DNA of 64,000 nt, from positions 62,397-126,396 of the forward strand of contig NZ_LHVK01000014.1 of assembly GCF_001269905.1 (NCBI RefSeq), written 5' to 3'. Origin of the DNA: Pseudomonas corrugata. Its GTDB lineage: Bacteria > Pseudomonadota > Gammaproteobacteria > Pseudomonadales > Pseudomonadaceae. The position numbers and the translations under genes are program-made. Each line of letters begins with the position of its first letter. Position 1 is the first letter of the stretch. Of this stretch, positions 34,122 to 42,905 are shown one piece after another. Below the pieces are notes generated by a model that had not been told where the DNA came from, searched no databases, and saw only the letters and a list, made by a program, of their open reading frames with translations.

Positions 34122-35926
34122 ACGCTACGGTCCTCGGACGGTTGCAAGCTTACCCCAGGCGCGCCGGCGCGCAGTTTGAGGGTGATCAGGGCGCCGCCCT
34201 CCTTGTGGTTGGCGAACGACAGTTCGCCACCGAAGGCGCGCATCAGGGTGTCGCAGATCGCCAGCCCCAAGCCCAAGCCCTGGGTACGGGTCTTGGTGGT
34301 ATAGAAGGGTTCGCCGGCACGACCCAGGGCTTCCATGCAAAAGCCCGGGCCGTTATCGCGGATGTACAGGTTGACGCCGGTTTCGGTGGCCTGGGCACTG
34401 AGCCAGAGTTTGCGCGGAGGACCTTTTTCGGTCAGGGCGTCGAGGGCATTGGCCAGCAGATTGCCGAGCACCTGGCGCAAGCGAGTTTCTCCAGCTTCGA
34501 CCCACAGCGTGGCAGCCGGCAGGTCGCGGATCAGCTCCACTTCCATGCTGCGCCGGCGTTTGGCGAGCAGCGCCAGGGCATCGTCCAGGGCCGGTTGCAG
34601 GGCAACGCTTTCCGGCGCATGGCGGTCGCGGCGGGCAAAGGCCCGCAGGTGAGCAATGATCGACGCCATGCGCCCGGTCAGTTCATTGATCAGCTTGAGG
34701 TTGCCCCTGGCGTCCTCGGTACGCTGATGGTCGAGCAATATCTCGGCGTTTTCCGCATAGCTGCGAATCGCTGCCAGCGGCTGGTTGAGTTCATGGCTGA
34801 TACTGGCCGACATGGTGCCCAATGCCGACAGCTTGCCGGCCTGCACCAAGTCATCCTGGGCGCGGACAAGCTCCTGCTGCGCCTGCTCGCGCTCCAGGAC
34901 TTCCTGCTTCAGCCGCCGGTTCAGTCCTTCCAGATCGCTGGTGCGCTCGGCCACCCGGCCCTCCAGTTCTTGACGCGCCTTGCCTTCGAAGGCGATCCGG
35001 TCCAGGTAATGTCGCCTGCGTTGCATCATCAAGCCGAGCAACAACATCAAGACCAGCAGGGCGGCACCGCCGATGGCGACGACGGTTCGCACGGGACGGT
35101 CGATCAGGGTTCGTGGAGCGAGGATGCTCACGCTCCATCCCGTTTCTTCGATGGTCTGGGTCTGGGTCAGCCAGGCCTGTGGATCCAGTTTCAGCGGTTT
35201 CGGATCGCGGGTCGGGTAGGGTTGCACGGCGCTGATTGCGCTATGTTCTTCGTCGCTTAGCGGGCGGGTCGAGCGGAATCGCCATTCCTGCCGTGAAGTC
35301 AGGATGACCACCCCGTTGTGATCGGTCACCAGCAACTGCTCCGGGGTTTTGCCCCAAAGGCTTTCGGTGTGGTCCAGGTCGACCTTGACCACCAGCACAC
35401 CGATGACACGGTCACGCTCACGCACGGCGGCGGCGAAGAAATAGCCACGCTTGGCCGACGTAGTGCCCAGGCCGAAGAAACGCCCCAGGCGCCCGGCCAT
35501 GGCTTCGATGTAATAGGGCCGGAAGGCGAAGTTGCGTCCGACGAAACTGTCGTGCTTATCCCAGTTCGAGGCCGCCAGGGTCTTACCGGTGGCGTCCATC
35601 AGGTACATCACCTCGGCGCCGGTCTGGGTGCTGATGTTCTTCAGTAGCTGGTTGGCGTTGCCTTGGGTGAACTCATCGTCCGGGGCAGACAACACCGCAC
35701 GCAGGGCTGGCAGATCGCCGAGAATCTGCGGCATGACCTCATAGCGGTGCAGGGTGCCCAGCAGGTTGGCGACGTAAAGGTCGAGGGTCTGACGATTCTG
35801 CCCGGCCAGTTCGCTGCGGTAATAGCGTTCGGCCAGATGCTCCAGCGGCCATAGCAACGGAGCCAGGCACAGTGCAAGCAAGGCCAGGCTGCGCCAACGG
35901 GGTCTGCGAGGAAGGGTGGAGTTCAT
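34118..35926 (-). CDS. dctB: DctB, C4-dicarboxylate sensor histidine kinase
   Basis: 602 aa. TM1 about 12-30, a periplasmic double-PAS (dCache-like) sensor 35-280, TM2 about 281-301, a coiled-coil linker 315-360, HisKA with H378 in SISHELNQPLAAIRSYAENA, then HATPase with N-box NLLANALDAL, G1 DNGPGF and G2 GLGLGLAICD. Coupled to dctD by an ATGA overlap. The dicarboxylate transport target genes are not in the window. Confidence 0.9.
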   Translation of the reverse strand: MNSTLPRRPRWRSLALLALCLAPLLWPLEHLAERYYRSELAGQNRQTLDLYVANLLGTLHRYEVMPQILGDLPALRAVLSAPDDEFTQGNANQLLKNISTQTGAEVMYLMDATGKTLAASNWDKHDSFVGRNFAFRPYYIEAMAGRLGRFFGLGTTSAKRGYFFAAAVRERDRVIGVLVVKVDLDHTESLWGKTPEQLLVTDHNGVVILTSRQEWRFRSTRPLSDEEHSAISAVQPYPTRDPKPLKLDPQAWLTQTQTIEETGWSVSILAPRTLIDRPVRTVVAIGGAALLVLMLLLGLMMQRRRHYLDRIAFEGKARQELEGRVAERTSDLEGLNRRLKQEVLEREQAQQELVRAQDDLVQAGKLSALGTMSASISHELNQPLAAIRSYAENAEILLDHQRTEDARGNLKLINELTGRMASIIAHLRAFARRDRHAPESVALQPALDDALALLAKRRRSMEVELIRDLPAATLWVEAGETRLRQVLGNLLANALDALTEKGPPRKLWLSAQATETGVNLYIRDNGPGFCMEALGRAGEPFYTTKTRTQGLGLGLAICDTLMRAFGGELSFANHKEGGALITLKLRAGAPGVSLQPSEDRSV

Positions 35927-35960
35927 GAACGTGCGCCTGTAGGAACAAGCGCATTATGCC

Positions 35961-36124
35961 TAGTGTCCTGTCTCGGAAATACGTTCTTTTTTGGCGAGTG
36001 GCTTGGGTGTTCGGCCAAGGCGCCGCGACGAGTCATAGCAGGGCTATGGCGAGGAGTGGCACCGCCGGCCGGGCACCCAAGACGCCGCCAAAAATGAACA
36101 GCTTATTTCCGAGACCGGACACTA
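35961..36124. mobile_element. 164-bp MITE-like palindromic element at the rfbD 3' end
   Basis: Terminal inverted repeats of 21 bp differ at one base (TAGTGTCC-T/G-GTCTCGGAAATA). The interior is itself an imperfect palindrome (CATAGC-AGG-GCTATG at the centre; CTTGGGTG / CACCCAAG further out), so the whole element can fold as one hairpin. It has no ORF. The right TIR ends with CTA, which is the complement of the rfbD stop codon TAG. Confidence 0.75.
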
Positions 36125-37003
36125 GTGTCGCTCGGCAAGACACTGCTGTAACGCGCTTCGCCAGTCTGGCTGGCTCACTCCCCATTCCAGCAGCAGACGT
36201 GTGCAATCCAGGCGCGAGTTCAGCGGCCGCGGGGCCGGCGTCGGGTAAGCGCTGGAGGGGATGGCTTCGAGCATCGAACAAGGCTTGTGCTGTTCGATCA
36301 ACCGTTCACCGATGGCCTGGGCAAAACCGAACCAGGATGTCTCGCCCTGAGCCGTCAGGTGATAGGTGCCCCAGGTGCCGCAACGACCGGCCTGCCAATG
36401 CTCGATGAGCCTGGCGGTACTGTCGGCGATGGTTCCAGCCCAGGTCGGTGCTCCGATCTGGTCGGCTACCACTCGCAGGTGTGGTTTTTCCTGGAGCAGA
36501 CGCTGCATGGTCAGGAGAAAGTTGCGGCCCTCGGTCGAGTACACCCAACTGGTGCGCAATATCAGGTGCTGGCCACCCGCCTGGCGAATGGCATCCTCGC
36601 CAGCCAGTTTGCTGCGTCCATAGACGCTTAGCGGGTTGGGTATGTCGTCCTCGGTGTAGGGCGCCGGTTTGCGGCCATCGAAGACATAATCGGTGGAGTA
36701 GTGGATCAGTGGGGCGCCCAACTCGTTTGCTGCGAGGGCCAGGATCCCCGGTGCGGTGGCGTTGATGGCAAAGGCCAGTTCCGGCTCGCTCTCGGCCTGG
36801 TCGACGGCGGTGTGGGCGGCGGCGTTGATGATCAGGTCGGGCTGCAGGGCGACAATGCGAGGGCGTAGTTGATCCGGATATGCCAGGTCCAACTGATCGC
36901 TGCCGCGCACAATCAGCTCGCCGGTGTCGGCCAGTCGCGATTGGAGTGCCCGGGACACCTGGCCGTTCTTGCCGATGATCAGGATTCGCAAGGACTCACT
37001 CAT
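36122..37003 (-). CDS. rfbD: dTDP-4-dehydrorhamnose reductase
   Basis: Last step of dTDP-L-rhamnose synthesis (NADPH reduction). 293 aa. Rossmann N-terminus ILIIGKNGQVSRAL near residue 6 (the usual GxxGxxG is GKNGQ here), NAAAHTAVDQAE near 62-73, and catalytic YGRSKLAGE near 128. The stop codon TAG lies in the terminal repeat of a MITE-like element, so the insertion may have set the present C-terminus. Last gene of rfbBACD, overlapping rfbC by 4 bp. Confidence 0.93.
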   Translation of the reverse strand: MSESLRILIIGKNGQVSRALQSRLADTGELIVRGSDQLDLAYPDQLRPRIVALQPDLIINAAAHTAVDQAESEPELAFAINATAPGILALAANELGAPLIHYSTDYVFDGRKPAPYTEDDIPNPLSVYGRSKLAGEDAIRQAGGQHLILRTSWVYSTEGRNFLLTMQRLLQEKPHLRVVADQIGAPTWAGTIADSTARLIEHWQAGRCGTWGTYHLTAQGETSWFGFAQAIGERLIEQHKPCSMLEAIPSSAYPTPAPRPLNSRLDCTRLLLEWGVSQPDWRSALQQCLAERH

Positions 37004-37545
37004 GGGAACAGATCGGCCTCACACAAAAACTTGCCGTTCTGGTCCTTGGGCGACAGGGTGGGTGCACCCTCCAGCTCCCAGTCGATAGCCAGGTCCGGAT
37101 CGTCCCAGCGGATGCAGCGTTCGGCCGAAGGCGCATAGTAGTCCGTGGTTTTGTAGAGAAAATCCGCTGACTCGCTCAGTACCATAAAACCGTGGGCGAA
37201 GCCTGGCGGAATCCACAGCTGCCGCTGGTTTTGCGCCGACAGATGCGCGCTCGTCCACTGACCGAAAGTGGGCGAGCTGCGGCGAATGTCCACAGCAACG
37301 TCCAGGACTTCGCCGGCGATGACACGCACGAGCTTTCCCTGGGCCTGCTCGATCTGATAATGCAGGCCGCGCAGCACACCCTTGGTCGAGCGTGAATGGT
37401 TGTCCTGGACGAACTGCAGGTCGCAGCCAGTGGCCTTGGCGAACGCCCGGGCATTGAAACTTTCGTAGAAAAAGCCGCGGTCGTCACCGAAGACTTTCGG
37501 CTCGATGACAAGGACGTCCGGCAATCGGGTAGCGATGACGTTCAA
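37000..37545 (-). CDS. rfbC: dTDP-4-dehydrorhamnose 3,5-epimerase
   Basis: Cupin-fold epimerase, 181 aa. The substrate-contact motif is DDRGFFYESFNARAF near residue 20, the catalytic His lies in GVLRGLHYQ near 62, and a Tyr in YKTTDYYAPSAERCI near 130-145. ATGA overlaps join it to rfbA and rfbD. Confidence 0.95.
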   Translation of the reverse strand: MNVIATRLPDVLVIEPKVFGDDRGFFYESFNARAFAKATGCDLQFVQDNHSRSTKGVLRGLHYQIEQAQGKLVRVIAGEVLDVAVDIRRSSPTFGQWTSAHLSAQNQRQLWIPPGFAHGFMVLSESADFLYKTTDYYAPSAERCIRWDDPDLAIDWELEGAPTLSPKDQNGKFLCEADLFP

Positions 37546-38417
37546 CGTGATTCTCCGGCGACCTTGAACAGATACTGTCCGTAGCCGGTCTTGCCGAAGT
37601 ACTCGGCGCGCTCAAGAATGTGCTCGCGGCTGACCCAGCCCTGTTGGTACGCAATTTCTTCCAGGCATGCCACTTTCAGGCCTTGGCGATGTTCGATGGT
37701 CTGCACATATTGCGAAGCTTCCAGCAGGCTGTCGTGAGTGCCGGTGTCCAGCCAGGCAAAGCCACGACCGAATCGCTCGACATGCAGGTCGCCGCGTCGC
37801 AGATAGGCGTTGTTGACGTCGGTGATTTCCAGTTCGCCGCGTTTGGAGGGCTTTATCGCCTTGGCGATCTGGATGACGTCGTTATCGTAGAAATACAAGC
37901 CAGTGACCGCATAGCTGGATTTGGGCTCGGCGGGTTTTTCTTCAATGGAAAGGGCGTGGCCTTCAGCGTCGAAGTCGATCACGCCAAAACGCTCCGGATC
38001 CTTGACCCAGTAGCCGAATACGGTCGCACCTTGCTGCCGATTGACAGCGGTCTGCAATTGTTCGCCGAAGTGCTGTCCATGGAAGATGTTGTCACCCAGG
38101 ATCAGGCACACCGGATCGCTGCCAATGAACTGTTCGCCGATCAGGAATGCCTGGGCCAGGCCATCGGGTGAGGGCTGTTCGGCGTAACTGATCTGAACTC
38201 CGAATTGGCTGCCGCTGCCCAGCAGGTTGCGATATTGCGGTAGATCCTGTGGGGTGGAGATCACCAGGATATCCTTGATGCCCGCAAGCATCAGTACCGA
38301 GATCGGGTAGTAGATCATCGGTTTGTCGTAAATCGGCAGCAGTTGCTTGGAAACCCCGAGGGTAATCGGGTGCAGCCGCGTGCCGGAGCCACCGGCCAGA
38401 ACAATGCCTTTGATCAT
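37542..38417 (-). CDS. rfbA: Glucose-1-phosphate thymidylyltransferase
   Basis: Makes dTDP-glucose from glucose 1-phosphate and dTTP. 291 aa starting MIKGIVLAGGSGTRLHPITLGVSKQ (read in two parts). The signature GGSGTRLHP...K and the LGDNIFHG metal site near 108 are intact. The chosen ATG overlaps the rfbB stop by 4 bp; an open frame of 25 residues upstream lies within rfbB. Confidence 0.96.
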   Translation of the reverse strand: MIKGIVLAGGSGTRLHPITLGVSKQLLPIYDKPMIYYPISVLMLAGIKDILVISTPQDLPQYRNLLGSGSQFGVQISYAEQPSPDGLAQAFLIGEQFIGSDPVCLILGDNIFHGQHFGEQLQTAVNRQQGATVFGYWVKDPERFGVIDFDAEGHALSIEEKPAEPKSSYAVTGLYFYDNDVIQIAKAIKPSKRGELEITDVNNAYLRRGDLHVERFGRGFAWLDTGTHDSLLEASQYVQTIEHRQGLKVACLEEIAYQQGWVSREHILERAEYFGKTGYGQYLFKVAGESR

Positions 38418-39496
38418 GCAATCGATTCCTTTTCGTCGAGCGAGCCGAGGCGTTCGCCCTGATAGCTGCCGTCCTGGACACGCCGGCACCATGGGAGGTT
38501 CTCAAGGTACCATTGCACGGTTTTGCGCAGGCCCGTGTCGAAGGTTTCCCTGGGCGTCCAGCCAAGTTCCCGTTCGATCTTGCCGGCATCGATGGCGTAG
38601 CGCAGGTCATGGCCGGGGCGGTCCCTGACGAAGGTGATCAGGTCGACATAGCGCACGATCCCTTCGGGCTTGCCGGGTGCCAGTTCTTCGAGCAGCGCGC
38701 AGATACTGCGTACGACGTCGATGTTCTTCTGCTCATTGTGGCCGCCAATATTGTAGGTCTCGCCGACCACGCCTTCGGTGACGACTTTCAGCAGCGCCCG
38801 GGCATGGTCTTCGACATACAGCCAGTCCCGCACTTGTTGCCCGTCGCCGTAGACCGGCAATGGCTTCCCGCCCAAGGCGTTGAGGATCACCAGCGGAATC
38901 AGCTTTTCAGGGAAGTGGAACGGTCCATAGTTGTTTGAGCAGTTGGTCAGCAGCACGGGTAAGCCGTAAGTGCGCTGCCAGGCACGGACCAGATGGTCTG
39001 ACGCAGCCTTGCTGGCGGAATAAGGGGAGCTGGGTGCATACGGGGTGGTTTCAGTGAACAGGTCATCTGCGCCGTGCAGGTCACCGTATACTTCGTCGGT
39101 GGAGATATGGTGGAAACGAAACGCCTGTTTCTGGGTTTCAGGCAGGGCCTGCCAATAGGCGCGGGTAGCTTCCAGAAGGCTGTAGGTGCCCACGATATTG
39201 GTCTGGATAAAGTCAGCCGGGCCATCAATGGAACGGTCCACATGGGACTCCGCTGCCAGATGCATGATCGCATCGGGCTTGAACCGCGCCAGCACCGCGC
39301 TGACCGTGGGTTGATCGACGATATCGGCCTGTACGAACTCATAACGACTGTTGTGATCGACGCTGCTCAGCGATTCGAGATTGCCAGCGTATGTCAGCTT
39401 ATCGAGGTTCAGGATCTGGTGTTCGGTATCAAGGATCAAATGCCGTACGAGGGCCGAGCCGATGAAGCCGGCGCCGCCAGTGATGAGAATGCGCAT
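38414..39496 (-). CDS. rfbB: dTDP-glucose 4,6-dehydratase
   Basis: NAD-dependent extended SDR, 360 aa starting MRILITGGAGFIGSALVRH. The GGAGFIGS cofactor motif, STDEVYGDL near 132, and catalytic YSASKAASD near 166 are present. First gene of the rfbBACD operon that supplies dTDP-L-rhamnose for LPS core/O-antigen or rhamnolipid. The frame runs upstream to 39613 but has no homology there. Confidence 0.96.
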   Translation of the reverse strand: MRILITGGAGFIGSALVRHLILDTEHQILNLDKLTYAGNLESLSSVDHNSRYEFVQADIVDQPTVSAVLARFKPDAIMHLAAESHVDRSIDGPADFIQTNIVGTYSLLEATRAYWQALPETQKQAFRFHHISTDEVYGDLHGADDLFTETTPYAPSSPYSASKAASDHLVRAWQRTYGLPVLLTNCSNNYGPFHFPEKLIPLVILNALGGKPLPVYGDGQQVRDWLYVEDHARALLKVVTEGVVGETYNIGGHNEQKNIDVVRSICALLEELAPGKPEGIVRYVDLITFVRDRPGHDLRYAIDAGKIERELGWTPRETFDTGLRKTVQWYLENLPWCRRVQDGSYQGERLGSLDEKESIA

Positions 39497-39728
39497 CCGG
39501 TTAAGCCTTTTTCCATGAGACGACAAAGCATGGAGCATAGATTGTCGACATGCGGATGGTGGTGCAAGTGGGATATTTTGGGCGGTGTCCCCGAATCTGG
39601 AGGTCAAAAGCATCCGTCAGTCTGCAAGAAGACATGCGGGGCCCCCTCTTCCAACAAAGAGGGGTTGCTTATTCTCCGACTCAGTGGCGTGATAGGTGTT
39701 CAATAAAAACCACATCAGGGGTCGTTGT

Positions 39729-42641
39729 ATGCCGCTCGCTACGTTGGTTCACCGTGCCAGTTTGCCAAGCCCACAGATCAGCGCCGAGCAGGCGTTGGTG
39801 CTGCTGCGCTTGAACTACGGACTCAGCGGTGATCTGCGACCCCTTGGCAGCCAGCAGGATCTCAACTACCGCGTCGACAGTGAGCGCGGGCGATTTGTGT
39901 TGAAAATTTGCCATGGTGACTACGCTGTCCAGGAGCTCCAGGCCCAACATGCTGCCCTCAGGCAACTGGCCCTTCACGGCACGGTAAAAGTGCCGCGGGT
40001 GATCGTGGCCGATAACGGCCAAGACCTGTTGACGCTCGACGTCGGCGGACAGGTGGTTCACGTCCGGCTGTTGGAGTACATCGACGGCCAGCCCCTGACC
40101 CAACTCAAGCATCTGGGGCTGGAGCTGGTGAGCGGTCTGGGACGCTTGTGTGCCGAAGTCGATCTGGCCTTGGCCGGGTTCGACCATCCGGGTCTGGAGC
40201 GCACCCTGCAATGGGATGCCCGCCATGCCAATGCGCTGATCGACCATTTGCTGCCGGTTATTCAGGACGATCAACGGCGCGACCTGATTGCCGAGGTTGC
40301 GCAACAGGCCGAGCGACGCCTGCATCCGCTCAAGGCCAACCTGCCGGTGCAAGCGATCCACATGGACCTGACGGACGACAATGTTGTCTGGCAGCGTGAT
40401 GCCCAGCGCCAATGGCAGTTGCAAGGCGTCATCGACTTTGGTGACCTGGTTCGCACCTGGCGCATCACCGAGCTGTCGGTGACTTGCGCGGCGTTGTTGC
40501 ATCACGCCAATGGCGATCCGCTTTTCATCCTGCCGGCGGTCCAGGCTTATCACGCGACAAACCCGTTGCAACGTGAAGAACTGCTGGCGCTCTGGCCGCT
40601 GATTGTGACGCGTGCCGCCGTGCTGGTGCTCAGTGGCGAACAACAGGCTTCAATCGACCCGGACAACGCTTACAGCCGCGCCAATCTGGAGCATGAATGG
40701 GAAATTTTCCGGGTTGCCCACTCGGTGCCGTTCGAACTGATGGAGGCGGCAATCCTGAGCGCCGTTGGCCAGAGTCTGCCACCGATTGTCAGTGAAGGTT
40801 TTGTACCCCTGTTGCCGACCCTGGTGGGCCGTGAGTTCGCACTGATTGACCTGGGTGTCCTGAGTCCGCATTTCGAGGCTGGCAATTGGGAGCAGCCGGG
40901 TATTGATCAGCGGCTGTTGAGCGAAGCCGCCACCGTTCACGGATTGGCCGCCAGCCGTTACGGCCAGTACCGGTTGTCGCGCACCCGACCGGACAGTGCC
41001 GTGGAGCCTGATACCTGCCCGTTGCACGTGGAGCTGCATGTACCTCATGGCACGCCGCTCGAGTCGCCGTTCGCCGGGGTGTTGCACACGACCGCCGACG
41101 GCGTGCTGCAACTGGACAGTTCGCAGTTGAGCATACGCCTGTGGGGGGTGTCGTCGCCGCTGCATGCCGGGGCCGCGCTGGTCAAGGGACAGGTATTGGG
41201 CGAAGTGGCTGGCCCATTGCGGGTTCAGTTATGTCGGGGCGCGCATTTGAACCCACCGTTGTTCTGCACACCGTCCGCAGCTCCGGCTTGGCAGGCGTTG
41301 TGCCCTTCACCGGCGGTATTGCTCGGGCTGGCTTGCGATGCAGAGGAGGAAGTGGACGCCAAGGCATTGCTGGCCCGCCGCGATGCTAGCTTCGCCCGCA
41401 CCCAGAAACACTACTACGTTGACCCGCCGCGCATCGAGCGTGGCTGGCGCAACCACCTGATCGACATGCAGGGGCGTTCCTACCTCGACATGCTCAATAA
41501 TGTCGCGGTGTTAGGGCATGGTCATCCACGCATGGCGGCTGTGGCCGCCCGGCAGTGGTCGCTGCTCAATACCAACTCCCGTTTCCACTACGCGGCGATT
41601 GCCGAATTTTCCGAACGGTTGTTGTCACTGGCACCGTCAAACATGGATCGGGTGTTTCTGGTCAACAGCGGCACCGAGGCCAACGACCTGGCGATCCGCC
41701 TGGCCTGGGCCTACAGCGGCGGACGGGACATGCTCAGCGTGCTGGAGGCCTACCATGGCTGGTCGGTGGCGGCGGATGCGGTCTCGACGTCCATCGCCGA
41801 CAACCCCAAGGCCCTGAGCAGTCGTCCGGACTGGGTGCACCCGGTAACCGCTCCCAATACCTATCGTGGTGAGTTCCGTGGCCCCGACAGTGCGCCGGAC
41901 TACGTGCGCAGTGTCGAACACAACCTGGCAAAAATTGCCGAGCAAAAACGCCAACTCGCCGGTTTCATCTGCGAACCGGTGTACGGCAATGCCGGCGGTA
42001 TCGCGCTGCCACCTGGCTATTTGAAACAGGTCTATGGGCTGGTGCGCGAACGGGGCGGCGTGTGCATCGCCGATGAAGTGCAGGTCGGCTATGGACGCAT
42101 GGGCGAGTTTTTCTGGGGGTTCGAAGAGCAGGGCGTGGTGCCGGATATCATTACCATGGCCAAGGGCATGGGAAATGGCCAGCCGCTGGGCGCGGTCATC
42201 ACTCGTCGGGAAATCGCCGAGGCGTTGGAAGCCGAGGGTTATTTCTTTTCGTCGTCCGGCGGCAGCCCTGTCAGTTGCCAGATCGGCATAGCCGTCCTCG
42301 ATGTCATGGAGGAAGAAGGGCTTTGGGAGAACGCCAGGGTGGTGGGCGGTCACTTCAAGGCTCGTCTGCAAGCCCTGACAGACCGGTACCCATTGGTTGG
42401 CGCAGTGCATGGTTCGGGGTTCTATCTGGGCCTGGAACTGATCCGCAACCGCGAAACCCTGGAGCCCGCGACCGAAGAAACCGCGACGCTGTGCAATCGC
42501 CTTCGGGAGCTGGGTATCTTCATGCAACCCACCGGTGACTACCTGAACATCCTCAAGATCAAGCCACCGATGGTCACGACCCGTCAGAGTGTGGATTTCT
42601 TTGTCGATATGTTGGAGAAGGTCCTGGACGAAGGACTCTGA
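39729..42641 (+). CDS. Kinase / M23-like / class III PLP enzyme fusion
   Basis: 970 aa, three modules. (1) APH-fold kinase, residues about 1-330, with catalytic HMDLTDDNVVW near 220 and metal-binding VIDFGDLV near 240. (2) A region about 430-530 resembling a peptidase M23 (LytM/beta-barrel) fold (HVPHGTPLESPFAGVLHT) with no obvious complete zinc site. (3) Class III aminotransferase fold about 560-970, PLP lysine K812 in TMAKGMGNGQPLGAV. Kinase plus PLP enzyme matches the logic of eukaryotic HYKK with PHYKPL/ETNPPL, which phosphorylate an amino alcohol and then eliminate phosphate and ammonia. An AGGGG site precedes the ATG. The substrate is unknown; aguB and aguA follow downstream. Confidence 0.82.
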   Translation: MPLATLVHRASLPSPQISAEQALVLLRLNYGLSGDLRPLGSQQDLNYRVDSERGRFVLKICHGDYAVQELQAQHAALRQLALHGTVKVPRVIVADNGQDLLTLDVGGQVVHVRLLEYIDGQPLTQLKHLGLELVSGLGRLCAEVDLALAGFDHPGLERTLQWDARHANALIDHLLPVIQDDQRRDLIAEVAQQAERRLHPLKANLPVQAIHMDLTDDNVVWQRDAQRQWQLQGVIDFGDLVRTWRITELSVTCAALLHHANGDPLFILPAVQAYHATNPLQREELLALWPLIVTRAAVLVLSGEQQASIDPDNAYSRANLEHEWEIFRVAHSVPFELMEAAILSAVGQSLPPIVSEGFVPLLPTLVGREFALIDLGVLSPHFEAGNWEQPGIDQRLLSEAATVHGLAASRYGQYRLSRTRPDSAVEPDTCPLHVELHVPHGTPLESPFAGVLHTTADGVLQLDSSQLSIRLWGVSSPLHAGAALVKGQVLGEVAGPLRVQLCRGAHLNPPLFCTPSAAPAWQALCPSPAVLLGLACDAEEEVDAKALLARRDASFARTQKHYYVDPPRIERGWRNHLIDMQGRSYLDMLNNVAVLGHGHPRMAAVAARQWSLLNTNSRFHYAAIAEFSERLLSLAPSNMDRVFLVNSGTEANDLAIRLAWAYSGGRDMLSVLEAYHGWSVAADAVSTSIADNPKALSSRPDWVHPVTAPNTYRGEFRGPDSAPDYVRSVEHNLAKIAEQKRQLAGFICEPVYGNAGGIALPPGYLKQVYGLVRERGGVCIADEVQVGYGRMGEFFWGFEEQGVVPDIITMAKGMGNGQPLGAVITRREIAEALEAEGYFFSSSGGSPVSCQIGIAVLDVMEEEGLWENARVVGGHFKARLQALTDRYPLVGAVHGSGFYLGLELIRNRETLEPATEETATLCNRLRELGIFMQPTGDYLNILKIKPPMVTTRQSVDFFVDMLEKVLDEGL

Positions 42642-42661
42642 ACCGAGGCTGATGCTCCAAA

Positions 42662-42720
42662 GCAGGAGCCTGCTCGCGATGCCGGATGGAAAGTCGCATC
42701 GCAAGCAGGCTAGCTCCTCC
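42662..42720. repeat. Short divergent REPIN
   Basis: GGAGCCTGCTCGCGATG and its mutated inverse CATCGCAAGCAGGCTAGCTCC about 20 bp after the fusion gene. It could end that transcript before aguB. Confidence 0.75.
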
Positions 42721-42740
42721 AGACTGATCGCGAGTATTTT

Positions 42741-42817
42741 CCGATTTTTATCGGCGATAATCGCGATTTTTTTTTCGTCTTTATATTTTCTTAGCTTTTA
42801 AGTTCGATTTTTATCGG
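42741..42817. promoter_or_regulatory. Two repeated CGAT-TTTT-ATCG palindromes before aguB
   Basis: CCGATTTTTATCGG (42741-42754) and TCGATTTTTATCGG (42804-42817) are near-identical palindromes with centres 63 bp apart, six helical turns. A further palindrome AATCGCGATT lies between them (42759-42768). The region is very AT-rich compared with its surroundings and ends about 90 bp before the aguB ATG. These are probable operators for an unidentified regulator of agmatine use. Confidence 0.5.
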
Positions 42818-42905
42818 CTATAAAGTCTTCGTGCCGAAGCCATGGTCGCTTCCTGTCCGCCGTTATCCTCTTTGTCATCCGCTGCACATCGCCCGGAGAT
42901 GATTC

